A stretch of DNA of 64,000 nucleotides from DATNPX01 sp036702975. GTDB lineage: Bacteria > Cyanobacteriota > Vampirovibrionia > Obscuribacterales > Obscuribacteraceae. Positions 9,591 to 18,256 of the stretch are shown piece after piece (position 1 is the first letter of the stretch; the number at the start of each line of letters is the position of its first letter). The stretch is from positions 186,001 through 250,000 of the forward strand of contig DATNPX010000006.1 of the NCBI GenBank assembly GCA_036702975.1, written 5' to 3'. Below the pieces are notes generated by a model. That model saw nothing but the letters and a program-made list of their open reading frames with translations. It was not told the origin of the DNA and did not search any database. The translations under genes and the position numbers were made by a program.

Positions 9591-11429
9591 ATGGGAATTT
9601 TAATTAGCTGCCAAACAATCGGCAAATCATACAGCTCGCGAGCACTTTTTCGTGGTATCACATTCGGCATCGAAGAAGGTGAACGCCTTGGGCTCATTGG
9701 TCCAAATGGTGCGGGCAAATCTACCTTGATGAAAGTGATTGCCGGGTTGATTGAGCCAGACGAAGGCAGTGTAGTTCGTCGAAAAAAGTTGCGTGTGGCG
9801 TATGTGGAACAGAAGCCTGATTTGCCCGATGATGACACCATATTTGATGTTATCGCGAATTCTGCTGTGCGCGACGGCACATTTCAAGATTATGAGATCG
9901 GAGCGCACATCGATGGTGTTCTCACTGTTTTGGCATTCCCTGATCGTGAAGCAAAAGTATCGAGTCTTTCTGGTGGGTGGAGGAAACGACTGGCTATAGG
10001 CTGTGCTCTAGTGAAACAGCCGGAGCTTTTGCTCATGGATGAACCCACTAACCACCTTGACCTCGAGGGGATTTTGTGGCTCGAAAAATTTCTCAAGTCT
10101 GCGCGATTTGCCTATGCGGTTGTCAGCCACGACCGTGTCTTTCTGGAAGCAGTCAGCGACAGGATAATGGAGCTAAACCCCACATATCCGCAAGGTTTTT
10201 TGAGCGTGCAGGGAAATTACAGTGAATTCCTGATCAGTCGCGAACAAGCTCTTAGTGCACAGGCGAACTTGCAACAAGCATTGGCTAGTAAGGTGCGTCG
10301 AGAAGTTGCTTGGCTGCAGCGCGGTGCAAAGGCCCGCCAAACTAAAGCGCGCGGACGCATTCAAGAAGCTGAAAAGCTGATCGATCAGCTGGCGGATGTC
10401 AAAACTCGCAATGCCATGACAAACTCTATTGAGATAGGTTTTGATGCTTCCGGCCGCAAGACAAAAGAGCTTGTGGTCTTGAAAGGAGTGAAAAAATCAC
10501 TTGGTGGCAGGAAGCTTATCGATAATGTGTCGCTTACTTTGACGTCTGGTATCAGACTCGGTTTGGTTGGGAAAAATGGAAGCGGAAAAACAACCCTGCT
10601 TAAGATGATAGTGGGCACGCTGAAAGAAGATGATGGCAGCATTAAGCGTGCTCAAGATTTAAAAATAGTCTGGTTCGACCAAAATCGAGAACAACTTGAT
10701 ACTGCCAAGTCGCTGAAAGAGTCGCTATGTCCGAGTGGCGACTCTGTCGTTTATCGCGGTTCCAGCATTCATGTCATGACTTGGGCAAAGAAGTTTCTCT
10801 TTCGTTCAGATCAGCTGAATATGCCGATCAGCTACCTCTCAGGCGGCGAACAGGCTCGTATTTTGATCGCAAACTTGATGCTGAAAAGCGCCGACATACT
10901 AATTCTTGATGAACCCACCAATGACCTCGATATTCCGTCATTGGAGGTTCTTGAGGACAGTCTGCTGGACTTCCCGGGAGCAGTCATTCTAGTCACTCAC
11001 GACCGCATGATGCTGCATTCGGTGGCAAACACGATCTTGGCTCTTAACGGTTCTGGTGGTTGGGAGACTTTTGCAGACTATGAGCAATGCGAGGAGAAAC
11101 TCGAACGATTTGTACCACTAACGCAATCGTCGGTTAAAAGTGAAGTCGCTGCACCACAGAAAGAGAAAAAGCCGCGAGAACGAAATGCTTCTGGAGTTCT
11201 CTCCACTGCCGAAAAACGTGAGTTGGCAGCCCTGCCTGAGAAAATCGAACTGCTTGAGAACGAATTGCTAAAGCTGCAGAAGGAAATGGATTCTCCTGGT
11301 GTCGCTGCCAACTATACCCGGTTACAAGAACTGGACGAAAAGCAGAAGTCTAAAAACCAAGAGCTTGAAGCTCTCTTTGCCCGGTGGGAGCTGCTTGAAG
11401 CAAAGTCTGCCGCGGTTGGAAACGCCTGA
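9591..11429 (+). CDS. uup: ABC-F family ATPase, Uup-like
   Basis: This soluble protein has two ABC ATPase domains and no membrane segment. Domain 1 has Walker A GPNGAGKST, signature LSGGWRKRLAI and Walker B LLMDEPTNHLDLE. Domain 2 has GKNGSGKTT, LSGGEQARI and LILDEPTNDLD. The linker is charged. The C-terminal 65 residues form a coiled coil (EKIELLENELLKLQKEM onward), as in Uup, which binds branched DNA and ribosomes and lowers precise transposon excision. An open frame extends upstream to 9564, but the ATG at 9591 begins directly at the conserved domain and follows an AGGTGG-like ribosome site, so I prefer it. Other ABC-F members (EttA, YheS) lack this type of C-terminal coiled coil or differ in their linker. 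Confidence 0.92.
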   Translation: MGILISCQTIGKSYSSRALFRGITFGIEEGERLGLIGPNGAGKSTLMKVIAGLIEPDEGSVVRRKKLRVAYVEQKPDLPDDDTIFDVIANSAVRDGTFQDYEIGAHIDGVLTVLAFPDREAKVSSLSGGWRKRLAIGCALVKQPELLLMDEPTNHLDLEGILWLEKFLKSARFAYAVVSHDRVFLEAVSDRIMELNPTYPQGFLSVQGNYSEFLISREQALSAQANLQQALASKVRREVAWLQRGAKARQTKARGRIQEAEKLIDQLADVKTRNAMTNSIEIGFDASGRKTKELVVLKGVKKSLGGRKLIDNVSLTLTSGIRLGLVGKNGSGKTTLLKMIVGTLKEDDGSIKRAQDLKIVWFDQNREQLDTAKSLKESLCPSGDSVVYRGSSIHVMTWAKKFLFRSDQLNMPISYLSGGEQARILIANLMLKSADILILDEPTNDLDIPSLEVLEDSLLDFPGAVILVTHDRMMLHSVANTILALNGSGGWETFADYEQCEEKLERFVPLTQSSVKSEVAAPQKEKKPRERNASGVLSTAEKRELAALPEKIELLENELLKLQKEMDSPGVAANYTRLQELDEKQKSKNQELEALFARWELLEAKSAAVGNA

Positions 11430-11467
11430 GTGCCTTTCAAATCGAACCTTTCGGGCAGTCAAGGGGA

Positions 11468-13447
11468 GTGTTCGCCTCTGGTTGGGGAATAAATAGTACG
11501 GACACCGAACTCGAAGGCCCTATGCCATCGCAATCCTCGGATAAGTCTGGTGATGCTAATCCACCAGCAAAGCACGATTCCGGTCGCCAACCTCCTCAGG
11601 GCGGTCCTGACCTAGGTCAATTTCGCGCGCCAATTCAGGCGGAATCATCGATTTCGAAGACTGCTCGAATTAGAGTCGGACTCGCACAATCGGCATCAGT
11701 CCTTTTAGATTTGAACGCCATTACTATCGATAGCAAGCCTGAAGCTCCTGAGGCTAAGGCAATCACGACTGCTAAGCAACTCGACCAGTCCGTGCTAAAT
11801 TACGCAGTGCATCAGGTTCTTGATCCGATTGAGAACCGCTTGATCTCCAATCAAAGCGTGAAAGATAGCATTGCAGACGGAGTTACAGGTGTCATAAAGA
11901 TGGCGCCGCTGTTCATGGGTGGTCGAGGTGCTGCTGCGCTTACCGCTATAACTTTCGCCACAGACGAAATCAAAACCACCGATCGTGGCTCTGCAATATT
12001 GGCTGATGGAGTCTTAGGTGTCGGTAAGGCAGCGTCGCTGAAGCTTACGCAGCACTATTTGGCTGGTATCAATCAAACGCCCACCCTTGCTGGAGTCGAG
12101 TTGGGAGTGGTGAATCGAGCAACCGATGTAGGTTTGACCCGGCAAAATTACTATGACAAATCTGGTAACTTTAACCTCAGTCTTGGTGTCGAGCGCGCGC
12201 TTCAAGCTTCTGTTGAATCAATAGGAACTGACGCACTGATCTATGGCGCCAGCGATTATGTTTGGGGTAAAAAGTTCCTGCAGTCTCGCGGTACTTCCAC
12301 ATACAATGCAGCATTGTCGACAGCATTTTCCGCTGGAACGTTCAATGCCACCGTGGCCGCTGGCACAGAGGTGTCCAGAGAGATCAAGGATGGCAAGTTT
12401 GATCCAAAGGAGCTTGCTATTCGCACCTTCGCTGCCGGCACTGTCGGACTTGGTACTGGATATTTGGCTGGTTTGCAGCGTCACCGCTATTTGTCCTTAA
12501 ACATTGAGGACAGTCCCACTGCGCTGAGAGAAGCTCGAAATACTCCATTCCAACGGGGTGAGATCGCACAAGCGCAAACATTGCTGCTGCGTGATGGAAG
12601 GTTTGAGGCGACTTCAAAAATAGTCGGACCGACCGGTATTAGCTTGATCGGAAAGGTTGTCCATAGCGAGGGTGAGATACCGGCAATCTTTCGCATCGAC
12701 GATGGTACGGAGAGTTTTGCGCATCGTATGCAGTCTGAAATTGCTGGTTACGGCTTGAACAAAACAATCGGATTTAACAACAGTTTCCCCGCTACCGTAA
12801 GACGCTCAGTTGAGTATGAAGGCGAGAAGCTTGGCGGCTTTGTACAAGAAGCAAACGGTGCAAACCTGGTCGATTATTTCAAGGCGAAGGGTGTTCAGGC
12901 AAATGGAATCAAGCTCGACAAGTCTGAGTTGCTGAAAACGATAAGATCCGATCCAGCACTGCTCAGAAGCTTAGGTGAATCCTGGGTTGAACGACTGACG
13001 TATGGAGAGTGGGACAACCATGCAATGAACCAGGTGGCCGTAGGCACCGCGCGTGGTGATGAGATTCGCAACATCGATCTTGGAGATGGCATGAGGTCCG
13101 CGCAAACTCAATTGGATTTGATACCAAATCCTGGACTTCGCCGAGGTTACGAAAATGCAAATTCGTACATCTACGGGCAGTTAGCTGGCTCGAAGCTAGA
13201 GCCAGATCTTATTGACAAGAGTCGGCGCTTTGTCGAGCTAGGAAGTACCATAGAGGGTCGGCAGCACATTCAATCCTTCGGACTCACACCCCAACAGACT
13301 GAGGGTATTTTAGGACGTAGTAAATGGTTCGCCGACCATGGATATTTCCCCCAGGGTGGCGAACTTCACGGATATGGTGTCGTGCAGCCAGTCCTCTCGC
13401 GTGTCAAGCGAGTAGTGAAAACAGTGCTAAAAAGCGCTTTGCAATGA
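11468..13447 (+). CDS. Large unknown protein with a PI3K/FAM20/HipA-like kinase-type C-terminus
   Basis: The 659-residue product begins with a polar, Pro/Gln-rich tail (about 1-60). An Ala/Gly-rich, partly hydrophobic helical region follows (about 100-340). The C-terminal domain (about 390-560) shows a kinase-like order of elements: EIPAIFRIDDG (possible nucleotide-binding strand), EIAGYGLNKTIGF followed by VRRSVEYEGEKLGG, then GEWDNHAMNQ and RNIDLGDG, which resemble the catalytic D-H-x-x-N and metal-binding D-x-G of PI3K/FAM20C-type kinases. Function is therefore inferred as a possible atypical kinase. The GTG at 11468 has AAGGGGA almost abutting it; an ATG at 11522 with GAAGG upstream is an alternative start. 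A protein of similar plan lies at 15487-17268. Confidence 0.7.
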   Translation: MFASGWGINSTDTELEGPMPSQSSDKSGDANPPAKHDSGRQPPQGGPDLGQFRAPIQAESSISKTARIRVGLAQSASVLLDLNAITIDSKPEAPEAKAITTAKQLDQSVLNYAVHQVLDPIENRLISNQSVKDSIADGVTGVIKMAPLFMGGRGAAALTAITFATDEIKTTDRGSAILADGVLGVGKAASLKLTQHYLAGINQTPTLAGVELGVVNRATDVGLTRQNYYDKSGNFNLSLGVERALQASVESIGTDALIYGASDYVWGKKFLQSRGTSTYNAALSTAFSAGTFNATVAAGTEVSREIKDGKFDPKELAIRTFAAGTVGLGTGYLAGLQRHRYLSLNIEDSPTALREARNTPFQRGEIAQAQTLLLRDGRFEATSKIVGPTGISLIGKVVHSEGEIPAIFRIDDGTESFAHRMQSEIAGYGLNKTIGFNNSFPATVRRSVEYEGEKLGGFVQEANGANLVDYFKAKGVQANGIKLDKSELLKTIRSDPALLRSLGESWVERLTYGEWDNHAMNQVAVGTARGDEIRNIDLGDGMRSAQTQLDLIPNPGLRRGYENANSYIYGQLAGSKLEPDLIDKSRRFVELGSTIEGRQHIQSFGLTPQQTEGILGRSKWFADHGYFPQGGELHGYGVVQPVLSRVKRVVKTVLKSALQ

Positions 13448-13490
13448 CACTATGCGCGAACGATGTCTCTAGGTTGGTCGTTCCATCCAC

Positions 13491-14963
13491 TTAAGTCTCT
13501 TGTTGCGGCGAGTATTCATGCGGGTCCATATCGAAGGTCCAGGCTACAGCTTCACGCGCGGTCCTCATGTTTGGTGGCACTCTCAAGAAGTATTCTTTGA
13601 ATGACCCGTCTGGTTCGGCAGTGCTGTTGATGACCTTTACCATCACGAGCGCTTCATCGTTGGTAAACTCTTTGCGGTAGAGCACTCCGCATTCATCGCG
13701 ATTCACTTCGGTCGCACCGCAATCGACAATGAATCGCGACGAGCCATAACGGTCGATCATCACGCGACGAATCTCAGCATTCCACTCTTTGATGATGTGC
13801 TCTACTTTGATTCCTTCCGGCTGTTCAACGACGAGACGTCCAACGGTCGTTCCGTGCCAGGAGTAGAGCCTGTATCCGTCTCCAAACGCAAGAGCCGGAC
13901 CTGATGCTGAATGCAGACGACCGTTTTCATCTGTTTCAAGCACGAGCGGGTGCTCGCTTATTAGTGCCACCTTGTCGAAGAAGAGCGCACAAGGCGTCTC
14001 TTTAACAAGGTTGAGGAAAGATTTGGCCCGTTTGCGGTTTGATGGACCGATAGGTAATTCGGGCAGCTCGTCACATAAGAAATCATAAAATGGCACCATT
14101 GCTAGTGCATTGGTGAATTGATTCTGCGAACAGGCAAAGAAACTTGTAACGAAAAGAGATAATGCAAACTCAAAGGCTTTGCGTTCCTCTGAAGAGCGAA
14201 ATGTATCAAACTCTTCCAGCGCGTTCCCTTTTAGAACCTCCCAGCCCACTCTTGCAAAATTCTCTGTCGTAAACTGTTCGAAAAAACCAAGATTGAAACC
14301 GGCGCTGTTGAATGCCGCCATATCAGCCAGCAGCTGTCGCGCAATAACAGGCTCGGTTCTTGCACCCATTTTCGTGCGAAATTGTGCCTGCAACTTACCG
14401 AAATTAGGGTCTGTACCATAACGAACTTCACAAGGCGCCCGCATCTCCTTTTGCAAAGTTTGCCAGGCATTTTGGATTTTTGTATTTGTCATCCAAATAC
14501 TTTGCTGGAACGGATTTTTGACAAATGGAACCTTCCCGAACCATGAGTCTTTCCATTTGTCGTTGGTCTCTTTCTGAGTGTCAAAGTCGGCAAAAACAGC
14601 TGTCTTGCGGCGCTCTGAATCAAGCTGTGCGTCTATTTGTTGCCATAGTTTGGCCCAGAGACTGGCAAAATCATTTTCTGAGAGTCTGAGCTGCCGTGGG
14701 TGACTGTGCCATTTATTGATGGCATCTTTGTTGGCTTGCTTCTCCAAGATTGCCGCCATTGTCACAAGTTGCCACGGACTTTCGCACCAAATGAAGGTTG
14801 GTGTCTTCTTACCCACCAACGAATAAATCTGTGCGACCGACTCTTCAACGGCCTTTCTGTTCGTCGAACTAGTTGAACATAACTGCGATTTCCACAGATG
14901 GCATCGTTCGTCTAGGCGAACACTGAGTCGGTTGAAGTCGGGAAGCGTGCTAGTCGATGACAC
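13491..14963 (-). CDS. DUF6745-type protein
   Basis: This 490-residue soluble protein has a Trp-rich N-terminal half and a C-terminal half with the DUF6745-like signature GRLHSASGPALAFGDGYRLY. A Trp-His-Gly-Thr segment follows, and then EWNAEIRRVMIDRYGSSRFI. Members of this family occur in Cyanobacteria and Actinobacteria, often near leucine-rich-repeat genes; no biochemical function is known. The ORF start overlaps the end of the small upstream gene at 14950-15261 by 14 nt, a sign of translational coupling. The two gene products probably work together. No signal peptide or membrane segment is visible. Confidence 0.75.
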   Translation of the reverse strand: MSSTSTLPDFNRLSVRLDERCHLWKSQLCSTSSTNRKAVEESVAQIYSLVGKKTPTFIWCESPWQLVTMAAILEKQANKDAINKWHSHPRQLRLSENDFASLWAKLWQQIDAQLDSERRKTAVFADFDTQKETNDKWKDSWFGKVPFVKNPFQQSIWMTNTKIQNAWQTLQKEMRAPCEVRYGTDPNFGKLQAQFRTKMGARTEPVIARQLLADMAAFNSAGFNLGFFEQFTTENFARVGWEVLKGNALEEFDTFRSSEERKAFEFALSLFVTSFFACSQNQFTNALAMVPFYDFLCDELPELPIGPSNRKRAKSFLNLVKETPCALFFDKVALISEHPLVLETDENGRLHSASGPALAFGDGYRLYSWHGTTVGRLVVEQPEGIKVEHIIKEWNAEIRRVMIDRYGSSRFIVDCGATEVNRDECGVLYRKEFTNDEALVMVKVINSTAEPDGSFKEYFLRVPPNMRTAREAVAWTFDMDPHEYSPQQET

Positions 14964-15261
14964 GGGTGATGCGCTCTGGCGTATATTCGCGCTGTCTTAC
15001 TACTCTGTAAAATCCTGGCGCTAACGAGATGGCATCGTGCTCTTCGTGAACCAAGTTGCCTGGCTTTTTGAGTTGAACGACATTCGAGCCGCCCACGGCG
15101 TATAAGGTGGCGCCTTCGGGCACCCTCAGTCTGTGGGAGTGTCCAGTAGCTTCACCTAATGCGAGGACGATATCGTCGCTGACTAATTCTTCGGAAGCTC
15201 CCTCCGGGAGGTCTTCTATCTCTACGAGAACCACGTCTCCCTGTCTGTAGTGCTTGTTCAT
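14950..15261 (-). CDS. Small beta-rich partner protein of the DUF6745 gene
   Basis: The 103-residue protein is acidic and beta-strand rich, with the opening YRQGDVVLVEIEDLP, then VLALGEATGHSHRL and HDAISLAPGFYRVVRQREYTPE. Small proteins of this pattern are known as conserved hypotheticals beside DUF6745 genes. The GEATGHSHR-like core with two His residues could bind a metal, but this is only inferred. Its 3' end overlaps the next gene by 14 nt, so the pair is an operon. The ATG is preceded by an AGGAAAG-type ribosome site about 8 nt upstream. Confidence 0.75.
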   Translation of the reverse strand: MNKHYRQGDVVLVEIEDLPEGASEELVSDDIVLALGEATGHSHRLRVPEGATLYAVGGSNVVQLKKPGNLVHEEHDAISLAPGFYRVVRQREYTPERITRVID

Positions 15262-15429
15262 TGTTCTTTCCTGCTTATGGATCGACGGGCAGCAAAAGAC
15301 TTGCTCTGCATAATTCGATTATATCCGTCCCAGAGTCAGGAGACTCTAGACTTAACCCTGGAAACGCGATCCGATGCGCCGTTCGGCAGCGATAGCCCCG
15401 TTTAAAAAGATACAGGTTTTCTTAGCCTA

Positions 15430-15476
15430 CCTTAAGTGCCTGCCTTAAGTGCCTGCCTTAAGTGCCTGCCTTAAGT
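15430..15476. repeat. 13-bp tandem repeat, 3.6 copies
   Basis: The unit CCTTAAGTGCCTG is repeated exactly at 15430, 15443 and 15456, with a partial fourth copy at 15469-15476. The array lies in the non-coding gap between the DUF6745 partner gene and the downstream end of the 606-residue protein, ending 10 nt before that gene's stop. There are no spacers, so it is a simple tandem repeat and not CRISPR. The central CTTAAG of each unit is a 6-bp palindrome. Confidence 0.9.
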
Positions 15477-15486
15477 CGGTCATTTT

Positions 15487-17268
15487 CTACAGTCCGAGAA
15501 ATCTCTTAAGACCGTCTAGCGTCAACTTATCTCGTTTATCCATCAGCTCTTTGTCGAGCCCGAGTGCTTCTTCTTCGTATTCTGGAGTCATAAAGATTAC
15601 GGGCGCGTCTTCGGGTATTCCGACCCCGAGAAAATGGGGAAAACCATTTTTTGCGATCCACTGCAGTCGTGAGAAGCGTGCTTGAGCTTCAGCGTTAGTC
15701 AATCCACTTGCAGTCATGCGAGCAATTCCGTCAGGCTGAGAATATGTTGCCACCAACGAATCGAACTTTTGCTGCAGTCCTGATGAAAATTCGCTGAGCG
15801 GTTTGCCGCTGAATAACTGAACAACGTGTGGTGCATCGCCGAATCGTGTCTCTGGCCCGTAAGTTGGCACAGTGTTGCTTGCAAAGCCTCGTTTTGGATC
15901 TATATCGTAAAGGCGAATCGGACCATCCGGTGCAGCTCTACCATTGAGCGTCTCTGGAATGGTCCAGTTGCTGAGATTGAAGTCGAGGCCACCATCGACG
16001 AGTTTTCGCGCAAAGCCTTCTGCAGTTGCTTCTTTTAGCGCGGGGTGTTGTCCAATAAAGGTGGCAATCTCAGGACCTGAAACGATCATACCTAAGTCTG
16101 GTGCTTCAACGGTGCTGAGGTCTATGCCTTGCGCTGTTGCGGCCCAGTCACGCACCTGCCCACCGAACGATTTTCCGCTAAACTCCTGAACCGAAACATC
16201 TTGGTTCTGTCCGTTCAGTTCCGCTTGGCGCACTGTAATCTCTGGCGGCGTGCCTGAGAAGCCCTCCTGGATGTGCAAGTTGCGGACAATCTGCGCATGC
16301 TGAACACGCATTAGCGCCCATGAATCCTCTTTCTGGTCAAGCGACCGAACAACCACTTTCGTTTGAGTCCCGTCAGCCTGTGTTACCTTACCGGTCTGCA
16401 TCGATTTCATCAGCCCGGTGTCTTCTTCGGTTTGTTTATCCAATTCTAGTTGACCATGTTGCAACCCTTTTGGCGACGCCTTCGCGATTTCACTTTTCTC
16501 GCTTTTCCCTTCGCTAGAGGTCGTCAATTTGCCATCAGAAAAGAGTCGCTCGGAACCTTTGGCGACGGTGTGAAATGCGGCGCCGCCAACCGCTCCGCCG
16601 AGACCCGCATAGAGCGTGTTGAGCGCACTCGCCGGACGACCGGTTGATAGCAGTGCATCCGCTTGAGTCTGGATGGCTCCTGCCGCAGCGCCTGAAATAC
16701 TAGATTTGACCAAACCTGCTTTAAATCCGTTGCCCAATTTATTTAAACCGGGAGCGTGCGGCACAGCTTCTATGGTCATGAACGAAAGTGCTGCGGAGCC
16801 ACCGTGGGAGATGCGCGTCCAGTTGCTCTCTCCATCTTTTAGCGGCGTTAGTAACGACCCTTGTGCAAAACCTGTTACTCCTGCGATTGTGAGCTTTCTT
16901 GCTGTAAGTGCGTCGGCCTCGGCTCTCAATTCAGCGGCGCTACTTGCGGACTTCAGTCCCGGAGCGCTCTTAAGAAGTTTAGACATAAGCATGAAATCGA
17001 ATACTTGTCCCGCCATCTCTCCGGCAGTTTTTCCGGCCGCTTTTGCGCCTGTGGTTTCTTCAGTTGGCTTAAGGCAGTCTGTCGCCTTAAGCCCGGTTTC
17101 ATGGTCTGTGATTGCCTTGGATGCTGAGTTCGTCAATTGGACGAGGCTGTTATATGGATTGATAACCGCAGAATGGACCGAATCTTTTAGAAACTCTGAT
17201 AGAAAGTCTGCTGAGGCATCCTTCACCGAGGTTACGCCGCTGAGAACTTGCTTGTCGATTGACGTCAT
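15487..17268 (-). CDS. Large unknown protein with kinase-like C-terminus, second of a pair
   Basis: From the preferred ATG at 17268 the product is 593 residues; an in-frame ATG at 17307 would add 13. An AAGGG motif sits 5 nt before the inner ATG, which is why I prefer it. The first half (to about 260) is Ala/Gly-rich with weakly hydrophobic helices. The second half has a beta-rich stretch (TKVVVRSLDQKEDSW), then GFARKLVDGGLDFNLSNWTI and IRLYDIDPKRGF. Here the D-x-x-x-x-N and D-x-D pairs sit where a PI3K/FAM20-like kinase would have its catalytic and metal sites. The plan resembles the protein at 11468-13447, though identity is not obvious by eye. No known family can be named. Confidence 0.7.
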   Translation of the reverse strand: MTSIDKQVLSGVTSVKDASADFLSEFLKDSVHSAVINPYNSLVQLTNSASKAITDHETGLKATDCLKPTEETTGAKAAGKTAGEMAGQVFDFMLMSKLLKSAPGLKSASSAAELRAEADALTARKLTIAGVTGFAQGSLLTPLKDGESNWTRISHGGSAALSFMTIEAVPHAPGLNKLGNGFKAGLVKSSISGAAAGAIQTQADALLSTGRPASALNTLYAGLGGAVGGAAFHTVAKGSERLFSDGKLTTSSEGKSEKSEIAKASPKGLQHGQLELDKQTEEDTGLMKSMQTGKVTQADGTQTKVVVRSLDQKEDSWALMRVQHAQIVRNLHIQEGFSGTPPEITVRQAELNGQNQDVSVQEFSGKSFGGQVRDWAATAQGIDLSTVEAPDLGMIVSGPEIATFIGQHPALKEATAEGFARKLVDGGLDFNLSNWTIPETLNGRAAPDGPIRLYDIDPKRGFASNTVPTYGPETRFGDAPHVVQLFSGKPLSEFSSGLQQKFDSLVATYSQPDGIARMTASGLTNAEAQARFSRLQWIAKNGFPHFLGVGIPEDAPVIFMTPEYEEEALGLDKELMDKRDKLTLDGLKRFLGL

Positions 17269-17554
17269 CTTTGCCCTTCGCCGAGTTGCCGAGCTAACAG
17301 CTCGCATTCAAAACATATTGATGGCAATAGCGGCGAATGTTGTTATCGAGTTGCTAAACGTTTGAGATTTTCAGGACGTTGTAGTACACGACCAGGAGTT
17401 TTTAGAAAGCAGAAAAATAAATTGTGTTTCCCAAACGCACATTCCCAAACGCACATAGTGATCTGATCATTTGTTTTTTGTTTGACAAAGTTCCGCGCGA
17501 AAAAAGAAACCGCAACTTTCAACTTCGTTTGCAAGTTTCATCTTGAAAAACTTT

Positions 17555-17613
17555 AGTACCGCCCGATAAGTGTGTGTTTATGTGGGTTTCGCCATGTTGT
17601 CTTATGCGGTACT
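17555..17613. repeat. Inverted repeat able to form a long stem upstream of the tRNA array
   Basis: AGTACCGC (17555-17562) pairs perfectly with GCGGTACT (17606-17613), and ATAAG (17566-17570) pairs with CTTAT (17601-17605). This leaves a 3-nt asymmetric bulge and a 30-nt apical loop. The outer stem extends one further pair to 9 bp. It lies in the roughly 640-nt non-coding stretch between the unknown kinase-like gene and the tRNA array. It has no T tract, so it is not an intrinsic terminator. Confidence 0.6.
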
Positions 17614-17699
17614 AGGACAGCTCCTTGAACGCCGAAATTTTCCTTGCGGCGAATACGAAAAGTTTTTCAGTTTCAATTGTTGATTTTGGTGCAAGAAAG

Positions 17700-17729
17700 T
17701 GGTGCAAAAAAATATTCTTGTGGTATATT
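17700..17729 (+). promoter_or_regulatory. Extended -10 promoter candidate for the tRNA array
   Basis: TATATT at 17724-17729 is preceded by TGG at 17721-17723, matching an extended -10 element. A weak -35 (TGGTGC, about 17700-17705) sits 18 nt upstream. Transcription would start near 17736 and read into the first tRNA at 17911 through about 175 nt with no convincing gene. Assignment is by pattern only. Confidence 0.4.
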
Positions 17730-17910
17730 GAGATCCAGTCCCGATAGGAATTTTTGTTGTGAACCGTTTGTATAGCTATAGCGAATTGCATCAACAGCTC
17801 TCCCAGCTGTCGGTATTTGCTTGTCTCGTTATACACGTCAATTACGGTCACAACCATGAAAGCTTTAATTCACAACCACATCCAAGCCCGTGTAGCTAAG
17901 ACCGTTTTAG

Positions 17911-17983
17911 CGGGGATTAGTTCAGGGGTTAGAATGCTCGCCTTGGAAGCGAGAGGTCCGACGTTCGAATCGTCGATCTCCGA
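17911..17983 (+). tRNA. tRNA-Pro (anticodon TGG)
   Basis: A full cloverleaf is visible. The acceptor CGGGGAT pairs with ATCTCCG, and the anticodon stem CTCGC/GCGAG encloses loop CTTGGAA with anticodon TGG. The T-loop TTCGAAT is canonical. The C1-G72 pair and A73 fit bacterial proline tRNA identity. CCA is not encoded. This is the first tRNA of the array. Confidence 0.93.
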
Positions 17984-18026
17984 TTATTTTCGATTGTGTT
18001 TATTTGATGCTTGTTTGGTGGAACGT

Positions 18027-18099
18027 TGCCGGGTCGCCAAGTTGGCAAGGCGCCGTGCTTTGAACGCGGTTATCGTTGGTTCGAATCCAACTCCGGCAG
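18027..18099 (+). tRNA. tRNA-Gln (anticodon TTG)
   Basis: The acceptor TGCCGGG pairs with TCCGGCA. The anticodon loop CTTTGAA gives TTG and the T-loop TTCGAAT is canonical. U1-A72 with G73 is the normal bacterial glutamine identity set. CCA is not encoded. It lies 43 nt after tRNA-Pro and only 4 nt before the next tRNA. Confidence 0.93.
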
Positions 18100-18103
18100 A
18101 ATT

Positions 18104-18179
18104 GTGTATGTCGTCTATGGGCATAAGACCTCGGAGTGTGAATCCGAAAAAGCGAGTTCGAGTCTCGTCATGCACACCA
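18104..18179 (+). tRNA. tRNA-His (anticodon GTG), lacking canonical G-1 and C73
   Basis: The acceptor GTGTATG pairs with CATGCAC, and the anticodon stem TCGGA/TCCGA encloses loop GTGTGAA with anticodon GTG. The T-loop TTCGAGT is canonical and CCA is encoded at 18177-18179. Bacterial His tRNAs normally have an extra G at -1 opposite C73. Here position -1 is T and 73 is A, so this identity element is missing. The next tRNA begins after a single base. Confidence 0.85.
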
Positions 18180-18180
18180 T

Positions 18181-18256
18181 GCGCACGTAGGCAAGATAGC
18201 AAACCAGCGGATTGCAAACCCGCCATGCAGCCGTGCAAATCGGCTCGTGCGCTCCA
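18181..18256 (+). tRNA. tRNA-Cys (anticodon GCA) with G55 T-loop
   Basis: The acceptor GCGCACG pairs perfectly with CGTGCGC. T73 followed by encoded CCA matches cysteine tRNA identity. The anticodon loop TTGCAAA gives GCA. The last pair of the anticodon stem is an A-C mismatch. The T-loop is TGCAAAT, so position 55, almost always T (pseudouridine), is G. Confidence 0.85.

Noticed and set aside
11468..13447. HipA toxin assignment for the kinase-like protein
   Set aside because: There is no HipB-like partner and the long N-terminal region does not match HipA.
15430..15476. Tandem repeat as a possible CRISPR
   Set aside because: Units are directly adjacent with no spacers and too short for CRISPR.
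16673..17365. 230-codon plus-strand ORF
   Set aside because: It is antisense to the well-supported unknown kinase-like gene and has no family features.
17612..17857. 81-codon minus-strand ORF upstream of the tRNA array
   Set aside because: No ribosome site, no motif, and it overlaps the promoter and stem-loop region of the array; composition looks random.
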